A program made the translations under genes and the position numbers. A stretch of DNA of 64,000 bases from Lachnospiraceae bacterium (GTDB lineage: Bacteria > Bacillota > Clostridia > Lachnospirales > Lachnospiraceae), in NCBI GenBank assembly GCA_017523785.1, contig JAFWVX010000035.1, positions 19,019 through 83,018 on the forward strand, read 5' to 3'. Shown here piece after piece: positions 42,773 to 52,767 of this stretch. Position 1 is the first letter of the stretch. Each line of letters begins with the position of its first letter. The notes under the pieces were generated by a model. It was not told where the DNA came from. It made no database searches and saw nothing but the letters and a program-made list of their open reading frames with translations.

Positions 42773-44635
42773 ATGAGTAAACTATTTAAAAAGATAACAT
42801 CAATCGCGCTGATACTAGTATCGGTAATCATTTGTAGTGTGAGTACTATCGCAAATGATAATACTGGCAAGAAATTATATCTTATAAAGAATCCTGAAAA
42901 TGGTGTGCTTAGAGTTGTAGATGACAATGGTAAAACTTTAGTAAAAACAGAGACGGGTTTAAGAAATGAGGATTTTGACGAGCGGGAAAGGCAAGAGAAT
43001 ATACATATAAGAAATATTGATGGTTATAATGTAATAGTTAAAGAAACTGATGTAAACAAAATGGGACATGAATTTGAGATGTATGATAGCGATGGTAATT
43101 TTATATCATATATTGATAATATATTTAGTCCCAAAAAATTTAGTAATGGAAAACTTATATATACTACAAATTCAAAAACATTTGAGTACGACATAAACAA
43201 GAAGTCAAGCAAAATATATGAAGGAACAATTGATAGTCCTCTTGATAACATAAGTCAGTATAATAGTTTACTGCCAAGCAGAAACAAAACTACTACAGAA
43301 GAAATTAATACTGAAAATATTTCTATTTTGAAAAATTTAGATGGAAGTCTTACTTTAATTTCAAAAAAATATGGTTTCGTAATGGATGGGGTTAAAGAAT
43401 ATAGAGAGTATGAAAATTGCATAAATGTTAAAGTATATGAAATTACATCAAAGAACTTTATAAGTTATGTTGATGCTGATGGTAGACTTATAGCAGAAGT
43501 GCATAAGAGTTTTGATTTTAATCCTAACGATTATCCTAACAAAAAACTATATTTTATAGATGACAAGTATATAGTTGTATCAACTGATGGGAAAGATGAA
43601 GATTCATATTTGCTTAAGTATTCCGATGAACCTATTGTGATAGAGGATGTTTACGATGATTATGATGAAAGGGTATGGAAAGAATGGCGAATAGTAGTTT
43701 TTGGAGAAGTATTACTTAAAGAGAAAGATACAGTTAATTATAAAGTAAGAGATATAGATGGCACAAAATATCTACTATTGTATGGAAAAGAAAAGAAGGC
43801 ATATAGCACGGATGGCACTTTGCTTAATAATATTTTATTTAACTATAATTACACACTCATAAAAAAAGGTGGCAAGTGCTATTTATATAATGCTAAAAAC
43901 GAACTTATTAAAGATGACATAGATACTTTCGCACTGATTGATATAAAAGCAGAGCGAGAATATACTGAATTATCGCATAGTATAATAGTAAAGGTAAAGG
44001 ACAAATTTCAAATTATAAATCAAGATGGTTCGGTTTTTGTTTCAAATCTTGATGAAAACATAGTTAACAAAGGTGTAAAATATGATAGTTATGTAAAGAA
44101 AAAAGAACAGTTTATAACGGCAAAGTCTGATGGGAAAATAAATCTATATGATAGAGATGGAAAGATAATTCTGTCAAATCTTGACAATCATAATGTAATA
44201 AGGTCAGGTAATTACTTTGTTACACTTGTTGATGGGAAGAACTATATTTATAATGTAAATGGGGATAAGATGTTAGAAATGATCAATGGAAATGAATATA
44301 GCTATGACATATTAGATATTTATGGCAGAGCATACAGAATTGTCACAAATGAAAATGGAGAAGTATACGGATACTATAGTGACTTTTCTAAAAAAGTTAA
44401 TACTAAATATTGTTGCTTTTGTGACATAAATGGAGATTTATGTGTAGAGCAAAACGGCATTTATAATTTATATGATATAAACAATAATATCCTACTTAAG
44501 GACTATAAGTTTTTGATGAGATATGACGATAAATATCTTATATATCAAAAAGGATTTAATTATGGTCTTATAGATAGAGATGGAAATGTAAAATTCAAAT
44601 TTTCTATTTTTGATAGCGCGAGTGATGATGAGTAA
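42773..44635 (+). CDS. Secreted protein with WG/propeller-like repeats
   Basis: A 620-residue protein with an N-terminal signal peptide (about 1-28). The rest is beta-rich and repetitive, in units such as KINLYDRDGKIILSNLD, NYIYNVNGDKMLEMI, IYNLYDINNNILLKDY and NYGLIDRDGNVKFKF. The pattern of x-YDxDGKxI resembles WG (KWG) repeats, which probably form a propeller. There is no anchor motif. It overlaps the next secreted-protein gene by a few bases. Function unknown. Confidence 0.55.
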   Translation: MSKLFKKITSIALILVSVIICSVSTIANDNTGKKLYLIKNPENGVLRVVDDNGKTLVKTETGLRNEDFDERERQENIHIRNIDGYNVIVKETDVNKMGHEFEMYDSDGNFISYIDNIFSPKKFSNGKLIYTTNSKTFEYDINKKSSKIYEGTIDSPLDNISQYNSLLPSRNKTTTEEINTENISILKNLDGSLTLISKKYGFVMDGVKEYREYENCINVKVYEITSKNFISYVDADGRLIAEVHKSFDFNPNDYPNKKLYFIDDKYIVVSTDGKDEDSYLLKYSDEPIVIEDVYDDYDERVWKEWRIVVFGEVLLKEKDTVNYKVRDIDGTKYLLLYGKEKKAYSTDGTLLNNILFNYNYTLIKKGGKCYLYNAKNELIKDDIDTFALIDIKAEREYTELSHSIIVKVKDKFQIINQDGSVFVSNLDENIVNKGVKYDSYVKKKEQFITAKSDGKINLYDRDGKIILSNLDNHNVIRSGNYFVTLVDGKNYIYNVNGDKMLEMINGNEYSYDILDIYGRAYRIVTNENGEVYGYYSDFSKKVNTKYCCFCDINGDLCVEQNGIYNLYDINNNILLKDYKFLMRYDDKYLIYQKGFNYGLIDRDGNVKFKFSIFDSASDDE

Positions 44636-45332
44636 AATTCAAAAGAGTATAATTCTGTTTATGGCAATCATTGTTTTATCAACAATGAATTCTTTTAATT
44701 CGTATTGTTATAGTAGTGCGGAGGCAGTACTGGATGCATATAATGTAGTGAGCAATGAACAAAAAGAATTATTATATAAGAATTTGAAGCAAATCATAGA
44801 AGAAGAATGGGCGGCATGCATAAAGGATCACTTTGAGAGTGAGAAACGCATAAGTATTCTAAAGAATTCAAAATATGAAAATGGCAAGCTTGTTTCAAAA
44901 AACTATAACTATCATATTGGAAAGGTGGCGACACCAAGTACTATACCTGCATTTGTATATTGCCTTGATATTGAGTGCGATATGAGAGATTATTGGGATA
45001 GCGAGTCAACAGAGGATGGAAAAAAGCAGTGGCTGCAAAACAATACTATGTCTTTAGTTGCCAAAATCATAAATAAAGATGAAAATGTTACAAATAGAAT
45101 AAAGCAGTTCGTTTCCTATGTAGACATGATTAAAAAGACTGTTGGACAAACCATAGTTGGAGATAATGCATATATTAACTTTACTTACGATTCACAATAT
45201 AGTTCAGATTATGATAGAGAAATAGTCGGATTGAGTGTACTTTATAGGGGCGATTTATACTATTACAGAGATTTGCCTTATTCACGCCACGATATATTAG
45301 AATTCATTACAAAAGAAGGCATATTAAAATAA
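44628..45332 (+). CDS. Secreted hypothetical protein
   Basis: A 234-residue protein with a signal peptide (IILFMAIIVLSTMNSFNSYC) and no recognised domain. The mature part begins with a helical EAVLDAYNVVSNEQKELLYK and ends beta-rich. ATG 44628 or 44625 overlaps the end of the upstream gene, so the two are co-translated. I cannot assign a function. Confidence 0.6.
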   Translation: MSKIQKSIILFMAIIVLSTMNSFNSYCYSSAEAVLDAYNVVSNEQKELLYKNLKQIIEEEWAACIKDHFESEKRISILKNSKYENGKLVSKNYNYHIGKVATPSTIPAFVYCLDIECDMRDYWDSESTEDGKKQWLQNNTMSLVAKIINKDENVTNRIKQFVSYVDMIKKTVGQTIVGDNAYINFTYDSQYSSDYDREIVGLSVLYRGDLYYYRDLPYSRHDILEFITKEGILK

Positions 45333-45354
45333 ATTTAGAGTTTTAGGAGTTATT

Positions 45355-46416
45355 ATGAAAAGATTATTATTATTTGCGATACTGATAATGCTTACAGTTT
45401 CTTGCAACAAAAAAGAAGTAAATGAAATCGTGGAAGAAATAGAAATTCTTGAGACGACAGAAGAAAGATATGAAAGTTTAGAAACTGAAGAATCTGAAGA
45501 TGCAGAAAAACGAGTTAATATTAAAGATGAGGACATGGACATTCCAGGAGTTGCAGTACTTGACAAGAGTAAACCAAAGGATTTAACGGAACCTTATCTA
45601 TTTGGAAAGGATAAAGAACTATATCCAAAAGTTGATGGTTCAACTGCACTCTTGCCACTTATGGCACACATAAGAAAAAATGCTTTAGGCGAAGAATTGG
45701 AAGATGCAGAAAATGCCACAAGTTGCACCAAGACAAATGAGGCTTGGTATAATCTTTCAAATGGCAATGCTGATGTTCTCATAGTTGGCGAGATGCCAGG
45801 AGAAGTAAAAAGCGATTTAAAAAATTATATTTCAAAAAATAGTAAGTATCATAAGATGAAATACGCTCCTATAAGAAGAGAAGGTTTGGTGTTTATCGTA
45901 AATAAAAATAATCCTGTCGAAAGTTTGACAAAGCAGCAGTTAATAGATATTTATACTGGAAAAATCACAAATTGGAAAGAAGTTGGTGGGGAAGATGTTG
46001 TGATTGAAGCATTCCAGAGAGAAGAAAAATCAGGGTCACAGACAATTTTCAGAAAAGTTTTGATGAAAGATATTGAACCAATGAAAAGGGAAGTTTATTA
46101 TTATCCTGGTGAAATGGACGGTCTTATAGATGTTCTCGCAAGCTACGATAATTCAAATAATGCAATCGGATATTCAGTATACTATTATGTGACACAGATG
46201 TATAAAAATGACAATTTGAAACTATTAAAAGTTGATGGCGTTCTTCCTGGTAATGATACTATTGCAAATTTCACTTATCCTCTCTTAAATGAGAGCTATG
46301 TGGCTATAAAACTTGATGAGAAGGAAGATTCAAATGCCCACAAACTCTACGACTATATAAGAAGCAACAAGGGTAGAGATGCTATTATTGAAGCGGGATA
46401 TGTGCCAGTTAATTAG
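45355..46416 (+). CDS. PstS-like solute-binding lipoprotein
   Basis: A 353-residue lipoprotein (TVSC, Cys17). After an acidic linker (Glu-rich, about 20-60), the domain has VDGSTALLPLMAHIRK, a phosphate-binding-like start, and LIDIYTGKITNWKEVGG, the PstS hallmark, then EKSGSQTIFRKVLM. It resembles phosphate-binding PstS, but no pstCAB lies nearby. It could be an orphan binding or sensory lipoprotein. It follows two secreted-protein genes on the same strand. Confidence 0.75.
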   Translation: MKRLLLFAILIMLTVSCNKKEVNEIVEEIEILETTEERYESLETEESEDAEKRVNIKDEDMDIPGVAVLDKSKPKDLTEPYLFGKDKELYPKVDGSTALLPLMAHIRKNALGEELEDAENATSCTKTNEAWYNLSNGNADVLIVGEMPGEVKSDLKNYISKNSKYHKMKYAPIRREGLVFIVNKNNPVESLTKQQLIDIYTGKITNWKEVGGEDVVIEAFQREEKSGSQTIFRKVLMKDIEPMKREVYYYPGEMDGLIDVLASYDNSNNAIGYSVYYYVTQMYKNDNLKLLKVDGVLPGNDTIANFTYPLLNESYVAIKLDEKEDSNAHKLYDYIRSNKGRDAIIEAGYVPVN

Positions 46417-46430
46417 CGAAAATCTGCTAT

Positions 46431-46459
46431 TTGATTAATGCTGTTTATTGTGGTAAAAT
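46431..46459 (+). promoter_or_regulatory. Promoter of the asp23-fakA operon
   Basis: TTGATT (46431-46436), 17 bases, TAAAAT (46454-46459). GAGGAGG precedes ATG 46509. Confidence 0.6.
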
Positions 46460-46508
46460 AAATAGTTAGATTATACTTAAGTATTTACTGGATTTTAGAG
46501 GAGGTATT

Positions 46509-46880
46509 ATGGCTAACAAAGCTCAAGATGGTCATCACGAGACAAAATATGGCGAGATTTTTATAAGCCCTAAGGTAATCGCAAAGACAGCTGGACTTGC
46601 TGCTTGCGAGAGTTTTGGTGTCGTTGGAATGGCCGCTGTAAATATAGCAAATGGTCTCACAACTTTACTTACTGGCGAGGATTTGGCAAAGGGTGTAGTT
46701 GTAGAGATTATCGACAATGAGATTAAGATAGACCTACATGTAATAATAGCATTTTCAGTAAATGTCAAAGCTTGCTCTGATAATGTAATTGAGAATGTAA
46801 AATACAAAGTTGAAGAACTTACAGAATTAAAAGTAAAAGAGATTAATATTTTTGTTGAAGGTGTGAGGGTAATCGATTAA
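46509..46880 (+). CDS. Asp23/Gls24 family envelope stress protein
   Basis: A 123-residue protein: YGEIFISPKVIAKTAGLAAC, GVVGMAA, then IKIDLHVIIAFSVNVKACSD and EINIFVEGVRVID. This is the standard Asp23/DUF322 domain. It lies one base before fakA, the usual Firmicutes order (YloU-YloV). Family members act at the membrane face in envelope homeostasis. Confidence 0.9.
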   Translation: MANKAQDGHHETKYGEIFISPKVIAKTAGLAACESFGVVGMAAVNIANGLTTLLTGEDLAKGVVVEIIDNEIKIDLHVIIAFSVNVKACSDNVIENVKYKVEELTELKVKEINIFVEGVRVID

Positions 46881-46881
46881 G

Positions 46882-48546
46882 ATGGTAAATGCAGCCAAAA
46901 TTAAAGGTGCATTTCTAGCGGGTGCATCTTTACTTTATAAAAATAGAGATTATGTAAATGAGTTAAATGTCTTCCCTGTGCCAGATGGTGACACAGGAAC
47001 TAATATGTCTATGACACTTAAGTCAGCCTGCGAAGCTGTAAATGCAGTATCAGATGACAGCATAGAAGAAGTTTGCAAAGCTATAGCAAGTGGTTCTCTT
47101 CGTGGTGCACGTGGTAACTCTGGAGTTATCATGTCGCAAATACTTAGAGGTTTTACTAATCACTTAAAAGATGCAAAAGACATTGACACTGATTTACTTC
47201 TTGAAGCAATTCAAAAGTCAAAGGACACAGCATATAAGGCAGTTGTAAAACCTAAAGAGGGAACAATTCTAACTGTCATAAAGGCACTTGCTGAAAAGGC
47301 TGAAGAGTTGTCAGGAAGTTCTGCAGATGGTATAGAAAAACTTGAGCAGGTTATCGCATACGGCGATGAGATGCTTCAAAAGACTCCTGACATGCTTCCT
47401 ATACTTAAAGAGGCTGGAGTTGTAGATAGTGGCGGACAAGGACTTATGTATTTTGCTCACGGAGTTCTATCATATCTAAAAGGTGAAGAGATTGAAATTA
47501 CTTTTGATGAGAAATCATCAAGTAAGTCATCTAATATAAATTTAAAAGTTGTAGAAGACCAAGACATAAAATTTGGCTACTGTACTGAGTGCATAGTCAA
47601 CACGGCTACAAGTTTTAAGGCAAATGCAACTGATGAAATCATAAAATATCTTGAGAGTATCGGTGATTCACTTGTAGTTGTAGGCGATGAGCAGTATATA
47701 AAGATTCATGTCCACACAAATCATCCTGGAAAAGTTTTTGAGAAAGGACTTGAATATGGATTTTTAACTAATCTTAAAGTTGATAATCTAAGACTTGAGC
47801 ACCAAGAAAAAGTTATAAAGGATGCAGAGAAGAAGGCAAAACAATTTGCAGAGCAGCATGAAGAGAAGAAGCCACCTGTAAAACTTAAGGAGATTGGTTT
47901 TGTGGCAGTTTCAAATGGCGAAGGCATCACAACATTCTTCAATGACTTAGGCTGTGATAAGGTTATAACTGGTGGACAGACCATGAATCCATCAACTGAG
48001 GATTTCTTAAATGCTATTGCTGAAGTTCATGCAAAAAAAGTTTTTGTATTCCCAAATAACTCCAATATAATAATGGCGGCTAAGCAGGCAAAGGATATCA
48101 TAAAAGATAAAGAAGTATATGTTATAGAAACTAAGAATGTGCTTCAGGGAATCAACTGTATGATTTACTTTACAGAGAGAGAAAGTGTTGATGAGATGCT
48201 TGAACAATTTAAAGAGAGCATTAGCAATGTGAAGACCATACAGACAACTTACTCTATAAGAAACACAGTGATTGATGGCATCGACATAAAAGAAAACGAC
48301 TACATATCACTCGGCGACAAAGGACTTCTCTATACAAATGCAGATATTATGAAAAGTATCTTTGGAGCATATGAGAAGATAAAAGAGGACAAGGATTCGG
48401 TAGTATCAATTTACTTCGGCGACTCAGTCACAGAGAAAGATGCAAATAAGATTAAAGATGAGTTTTCAAAGCAGTATAGTAATCTTGAAGTAAATGTATA
48501 TGAGGGAGACCAACCAGTCTACTATTACTACATATCAATAGAATAA
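46882..48546 (+). CDS. fakA: Fatty acid kinase catalytic subunit FakA (DAK2/YloV)
   Basis: A 554-residue protein. The DAK2 domain (about 1-200) has FPVPDGDTGTNMSMT and GSLRGARGNSGVIMSQILRG, which bind ATP and Mg2+. The middle and C-terminal parts hold the YloV region with YCTECIV, VVVGDEQYIKIHVHTNHPG and FPNNSNIIMAAKQA. FakA phosphorylates fatty acids presented by a FakB (DegV) protein, which is not in this window. Length is normal. Confidence 0.9.
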   Translation: MVNAAKIKGAFLAGASLLYKNRDYVNELNVFPVPDGDTGTNMSMTLKSACEAVNAVSDDSIEEVCKAIASGSLRGARGNSGVIMSQILRGFTNHLKDAKDIDTDLLLEAIQKSKDTAYKAVVKPKEGTILTVIKALAEKAEELSGSSADGIEKLEQVIAYGDEMLQKTPDMLPILKEAGVVDSGGQGLMYFAHGVLSYLKGEEIEITFDEKSSSKSSNINLKVVEDQDIKFGYCTECIVNTATSFKANATDEIIKYLESIGDSLVVVGDEQYIKIHVHTNHPGKVFEKGLEYGFLTNLKVDNLRLEHQEKVIKDAEKKAKQFAEQHEEKKPPVKLKEIGFVAVSNGEGITTFFNDLGCDKVITGGQTMNPSTEDFLNAIAEVHAKKVFVFPNNSNIIMAAKQAKDIIKDKEVYVIETKNVLQGINCMIYFTERESVDEMLEQFKESISNVKTIQTTYSIRNTVIDGIDIKENDYISLGDKGLLYTNADIMKSIFGAYEKIKEDKDSVVSIYFGDSVTEKDANKIKDEFSKQYSNLEVNVYEGDQPVYYYYISIE

Positions 48547-48551
48547 AATTA

Positions 48552-48571
48552 GAGCGGACGAAAGTCCGCTC
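48552..48571 (+). terminator. Perfect hairpin between fakA and recG
   Basis: GAGCGGAC pairs with GTCCGCTC around a GAAA tetraloop. Only a mixed A/T stretch follows, so termination would be weak. It ends ten bases before ATG 48582 and may instead affect recG translation. Confidence 0.5.
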
Positions 48572-48581
48572 ATTTAATATT

Positions 48582-50723
48582 ATGTCAGAACTTACAAAAC
48601 TAAAAGGGATAGGACCCAAAATAGAAAAATATTTTATGAATCTTGGTATCAATGATATCAAGGATTTATTATATTTTTTCCCAAGAGACTATGAAGAGTT
48701 TGAAGAACCGATAGACATAATAAAACTTGAGGCGGGGAGAGTTTCTACTATAAATGCAATGCCTGTCACGAAGCCAACTATGTTTAGAAAGGGCAGAACT
48801 TCCATCACATCTATTTGGCTTGATGATGGAACTGGTAGGATAAGAGCATTTTGGTTTAATATTCCATTTATATCTAAGTCACTTAAAATCGGAGCTGACA
48901 AAATATTTAGAGGTAGAGTTGGTAGACTCAAAGACGGCATAGGACTTTCGCAGTGTAAAATTTTTAATAAAGCTGACTATGCAGACTTAAAAGGAAACTT
49001 AAGTCCTGTATACCCACTCACTAAGGGCTTAAAAAATAATACTATCAAAAAAGCAATAAAGAATTTACTTGATGATAAAAGTTTAAGTAAGAATTATTTT
49101 AATGAATATCTACCTAAAAAAATTATAGATGATAGAAAACTCTGTGAACTTGAATATGCATTTAATCATATTCATTTCCCAAATAATATGGAAGATATGC
49201 AGGAGGCAAGAAAGAGACTAGTTTATGATGAATTCTTTTTATTTTCGCTTGCTATGTTTTTAAATAAGGATAAGAAGGTCAATGACGGCAGGATGGAATT
49301 AAAGGGAGAGCAGGAGACTAGCCTCAATTCATTTATAAAAAAACTTCCATTTAAGTTGACTGCAGGGCAAAAGACTGCAATCGATGATATCTTTAATGAT
49401 TTCAAAAATGGAAAAAGAATGAATAGACTTTTGGAAGGTGATGTTGGTTCTGGAAAGACTGTGGTCGCTATTCTCGCAGCACTTATGGTAGCAGATAAAA
49501 GAATTCAGACAGCCTTCATGGCCCCGACTGAGGTGCTCGCCGAGCAACATTTTAATACTATAATAAATTTATTGAGTGTGAAGACTAATACAAAAAATGT
49601 AGGGGCGAGCATTGCGAGCCCTAATAGTATGGGAGAGCTATGCGAGCCCGCTAACTTGTTTTCGGCAAATGGAATAACTATAGCATTATTAACTGGTAGT
49701 ACGAAAGCTAAAGACAGAAAATTAATTCTCGAAAAATTAAAATCTGGAGATATTGATATCATTATCGGCACACATGCACTATTTTCAAAAGATGTGATAT
49801 ATAAAGACTTGGGACTTTGCATAATAGATGAGCAGCATAGATTTGGTGTTAGTCAAAGAAAACAACTTGAAGAAAAGTCCAACAATGCAAATGTCCTAAT
49901 TATGTCGGCGACTCCTATACCTAGAACACTTGCGATGCTTTTTTATGCTGATATGGACATAAGTAGAATCACTGATAAACCAAAAAATCGTTTGCCAATA
50001 AAAAACTATGTCGCAAATATCAATGAGAGAGAGAAGGCATTTCGCTCTATGAAAAAGCAAATTGATTTAGGTCACCAAGCCTATGTCATTTGCCCTGCGA
50101 TAGATAGAAGTGATGACGAGGATGTGGGAAGTTTTGCAAACTATCAAAATGTCACAGAATATGCCGAAAGACTAAAAAGTTTCTATGGAAATGATATGAG
50201 GATAGGAATCTTGCACGGCAAGATGAAGTCTAGCGAAAAATACGACATAATGAAAAAATTTAAGGACGGCGAAGTTGATATCTTGGTTTCTACTACAGTT
50301 GTAGAAGTTGGTGTGGATGTCCCTAATGCCACATTTATGATGGTGGAAGATGCAGGCTCATTTGGACTCGCAGAACTTCATCAGTTGAGAGGAAGAGTTG
50401 GAAGAGGCGACAGTCAAAGTTATGCTCTCTTCGTAGATACGACTCCGACTGAAAAATCAGCGAAGCGACTTCAAGTTTTATCAGATTCTAATGATGGTTT
50501 TTATATCGCAGAAGAAGATTTGAAACTTAGAGGGCCCGGAGATATATTTGGAGTAAAGCAGTCAGGGGAGATGGATTTTAAACTTGCAGATATGTATACT
50601 GATATAAATTTATTTAGAGAAGCAAGTGCTGATGCAAAAGAATTCGTAGATAAAAAAATTGAGTTCGCTAAGGAACTCAATGAAAAATTAAATGATTATA
50701 TAGAGATGGGATTAGTTATATAG
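48582..50723 (+). CDS. recG: ATP-dependent DNA helicase RecG, with a repeat-derived insertion
   Basis: A 713-residue helicase that remodels stalled forks and Holliday junctions. The wedge/OB domain is in the first 250 residues. The motor has LEGDVGSGKTVVAI (Walker A), MAPTEVLAEQHF, DEQHRFGVSQR (DEAH-like), VSTTVVEVGVDVPNA and LRGRVGRGDSQS. About 680-690 residues is usual. The extra residues, about 335-362 between INLLSVKTN and GITIALLTGS, coincide with two GC-rich repeats. The gene has no clear ribosome binding site. It overlaps the opposing gene at its 3' end by 12 bases. Confidence 0.93.
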   Translation: MSELTKLKGIGPKIEKYFMNLGINDIKDLLYFFPRDYEEFEEPIDIIKLEAGRVSTINAMPVTKPTMFRKGRTSITSIWLDDGTGRIRAFWFNIPFISKSLKIGADKIFRGRVGRLKDGIGLSQCKIFNKADYADLKGNLSPVYPLTKGLKNNTIKKAIKNLLDDKSLSKNYFNEYLPKKIIDDRKLCELEYAFNHIHFPNNMEDMQEARKRLVYDEFFLFSLAMFLNKDKKVNDGRMELKGEQETSLNSFIKKLPFKLTAGQKTAIDDIFNDFKNGKRMNRLLEGDVGSGKTVVAILAALMVADKRIQTAFMAPTEVLAEQHFNTIINLLSVKTNTKNVGASIASPNSMGELCEPANLFSANGITIALLTGSTKAKDRKLILEKLKSGDIDIIIGTHALFSKDVIYKDLGLCIIDEQHRFGVSQRKQLEEKSNNANVLIMSATPIPRTLAMLFYADMDISRITDKPKNRLPIKNYVANINEREKAFRSMKKQIDLGHQAYVICPAIDRSDDEDVGSFANYQNVTEYAERLKSFYGNDMRIGILHGKMKSSEKYDIMKKFKDGEVDILVSTTVVEVGVDVPNATFMMVEDAGSFGLAELHQLRGRVGRGDSQSYALFVDTTPTEKSAKRLQVLSDSNDGFYIAEEDLKLRGPGDIFGVKQSGEMDFKLADMYTDINLFREASADAKEFVDKKIEFAKELNEKLNDYIEMGLVI
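49599..49650 (+). repeat. Two tandem GC-rich hairpin repeats inside recG
   Basis: 49599-49621 is the common form (loop ATT), read VGASIASP. 49627-49650 is a variant (GTATGGGA-GA-GC-TAT-GC-GA-GCCCG), read MGELCEP. Both are in frame. Confidence 0.9.
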
Positions 50724-51623
50724 TGATTTCATCCACTCAATAACTGATTTTTCTTGCTTAGCCCAGAGATACTGTCTAAATGTGTCGTATGATAATTTTT
50801 CAATCAACTTATGACCCTGATTGTAAATGTAGATAGTTTCAACCTGCCAGTCATCAGGTAGATATCCTTTAGTAGATTTACCAGTAATCACATCATCTGA
50901 TGCAAGGTCGGAAATAGTTAAATCATATGGATTTAATTTTTTATCTACATTTAATAAATAAATCTTAGCATCCTCTGTGCCTGCGACACTAGTTGCGCCA
51001 TTTGTAAGATAAGCAACAAAGACATTTCCATATAAATCTTTGATACTGTAACTCTTGATTTGCTTTAACTGGTCTGATATCTTGTCCGCTTCAATTTTGT
51101 AAGTTGCTAAAATTTTATTTAACTCTGCACTGTCAATCTTTTTATCCTTATAGTAAAAACCATTTGGATATTTTTCGTATTTAGAATAAGGACCGCCAGT
51201 TATGAGCTTGCCCTTTTCGTTATCATCCTTAAGTAGTGCATGTGATTCATTATTATAAGCATTTTTAGGTAGATGAACAAGTATAGGATTCTTATCGTGA
51301 AGATTGTTTTCAACATCAGAATTCTTAATGTCTTTTAACAAGGTATCATAGTCGTATTTGCCGTCAGTAAGTTTTGTAAAGATGTAAATGTTACTTGAAC
51401 CCTTGTCACCCATTAAATCCTTCTTGCTTACATCATTGATATTACCAAGATAATTATCAATATAGATAATGAATTCATTTTTCCAATAACTGTAATATGG
51501 ATTCACTGAATGCACATAGTCTTGAGTAGAACTAGTGGCATTTTCAGAATACGAAATATTACACTGCAAAATGCAAAGTGCTACTACTAATAAAATATTG
51601 AATTTTTTAAATATTTTCTGCAA
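50712..51623 (-). CDS. Secreted hypothetical protein
   Basis: About 303 residues. TTG 51623 is chosen because GGAGG lies six bases upstream; an in-frame ATG at 51659 has no such site. Residues 7-25 form a hydrophobic signal (FNILLVVALCILQCNISYSE). The mature part has no domain I know; it contains YWKNEFIIYIDNYLG and a Lys-rich end. It stands alone on this strand, convergent with recG and divergent from rsmD. Confidence 0.6.
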   Translation of the reverse strand: MQKIFKKFNILLVVALCILQCNISYSENATSSTQDYVHSVNPYYSYWKNEFIIYIDNYLGNINDVSKKDLMGDKGSSNIYIFTKLTDGKYDYDTLLKDIKNSDVENNLHDKNPILVHLPKNAYNNESHALLKDDNEKGKLITGGPYSKYEKYPNGFYYKDKKIDSAELNKILATYKIEADKISDQLKQIKSYSIKDLYGNVFVAYLTNGATSVAGTEDAKIYLLNVDKKLNPYDLTISDLASDDVITGKSTKGYLPDDWQVETIYIYNQGHKLIEKLSYDTFRQYLWAKQEKSVIEWMKSLYN

Positions 51624-51679
51624 GGCACACCTCCGAAAAACACTATAATTATAGCACAAAATTAAAAAAATCGCTATTC

Positions 51680-51708
51680 TTGACTATATAAGTTTCATTT
51701 AATATAAT
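51680..51708 (+). promoter_or_regulatory. Promoter of rsmD, near-leaderless
   Basis: TTGACT (51680-51685), 17 bases, TATAAT (51703-51708). The ATG at 51717 starts nine bases after the -10 box, leaving a leader of about 0-3 bases. Confidence 0.7.
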
Positions 51709-51716
51709 TAGATGTT

Positions 51717-52271
51717 ATGAGAGTTATAGCGGGAGAAAAAAGGCATTTATTGCTTAAAACACTTGAAGATTTGTCTATAAGACCTACGACAGACAAGATT
51801 AAAGAGACTTTATTTAACATGATTCAATTTGATATCGCTGGAAAAAGTTTTCTTGATTTATTTGCTGGTTCTGGTGCCATAGGGATTGAGGCACTTAGCC
51901 GTGGTGCTAGCAATGCAACATTTATAGACAACAATGATAGAGCGATAAAAGTTATAAAAGAAAATCTTGAGCACACAGGACTTACCGATAGAGCAAAAGT
52001 GATAAAAGGTGATGCGAGTTTGTCTCTTGAAAACCTATCAAGGGAGAATGAAGTTTTTGGAATTGTATTTATGGATCCGCCTTACGATAAAGGACTTTAT
52101 AGACCAGTATCTGAAAGACTTGCAAAAACTAATCTGATAGATAAAGACACTAGAATTATATTGGAAGTAAGTTTAAAAGATGATGCTGAAGGAATAGAAG
52201 ATTTAGGATTTGTAATAACTAAAATAAAAAAATATAAAAGCAATAAACATATATTTTTCAAAAAGGCATAG
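51717..52271 (+). CDS. rsmD: 16S rRNA (guanine966-N2)-methyltransferase RsmD
   Basis: A 184-residue SAM-dependent enzyme. MRVIAGEKR, RPTTDKIKETLFNMI, FLDLFAGSGAIGIEALSRGA (SAM site) and IVFMDPPYDKG (the catalytic xPPY motif) are all present. It is expected to methylate G966 of 16S rRNA. It precedes coaD by seven bases, the normal Firmicutes pairing. There is no Shine-Dalgarno sequence. Confidence 0.93.
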   Translation: MRVIAGEKRHLLLKTLEDLSIRPTTDKIKETLFNMIQFDIAGKSFLDLFAGSGAIGIEALSRGASNATFIDNNDRAIKVIKENLEHTGLTDRAKVIKGDASLSLENLSRENEVFGIVFMDPPYDKGLYRPVSERLAKTNLIDKDTRIILEVSLKDDAEGIEDLGFVITKIKKYKSNKHIFFKKA

Positions 52272-52278
52272 GTGAAAA

Positions 52279-52767
52279 ATGAAAATTTGTATTTATCCAG
52301 GGTCGTTTGATCCAATTACATATGGACATATAGATATAATTGATAGGGCATCTAAGATTGCCGATAAACTTATCGTGGCAGTGTTAAATAATCACGACAA
52401 GAAATCATTATTCACTGTTGATGAGAGAGTGGAAATGATTAAGGAGTCGATAAAGGAATATGGAAATGTGGAGGTAGAAAGTTTTGATGGACTTCTTGTT
52501 GACTATGCTAAAAGTAAAAATGCAAAAATAGTAATAAGGGGTCTTAGAGCCGTGACTGATTTTGAATATGAGTTGCAAATGGCACAGACCAATAGGGAAT
52601 TAGAGAATGACATTGATACAGTATTCCTACTCACAAACCTCAAGTATTCATATCTATCATCAAGTATAGTTAAGCAGGTGGCTTCATTTGATGGGGATGT
52701 GAGTAAGTTTGTGACACCACAAGTCGCTGATAGACTTAAAAAGAAATATAATAAGTATTTTGTGTAA
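52279..52767 (+). CDS. coaD: Phosphopantetheine adenylyltransferase
   Basis: A 162-residue nucleotidyltransferase of coenzyme A synthesis. It joins 4'-phosphopantetheine and ATP to make dephospho-CoA. The motifs are [16 protein letters not shown] (TxGH), [18 protein letters not shown] and [18 protein letters not shown] precedes ATG 52279. Length is normal. Confidence 0.95.
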   Translation: MKICIYPGSFDPITYGHIDIIDRASKIADKLIVAVLNNHDKKSLFTVDERVEMIKESIKEYGNVEVESFDGLLVDYAKSKNAKIVIRGLRAVTDFEYELQMAQTNRELENDIDTVFLLTNLKYSYLSSSIVKQVASFDGDVSKFVTPQVADRLKKKYNKYFV

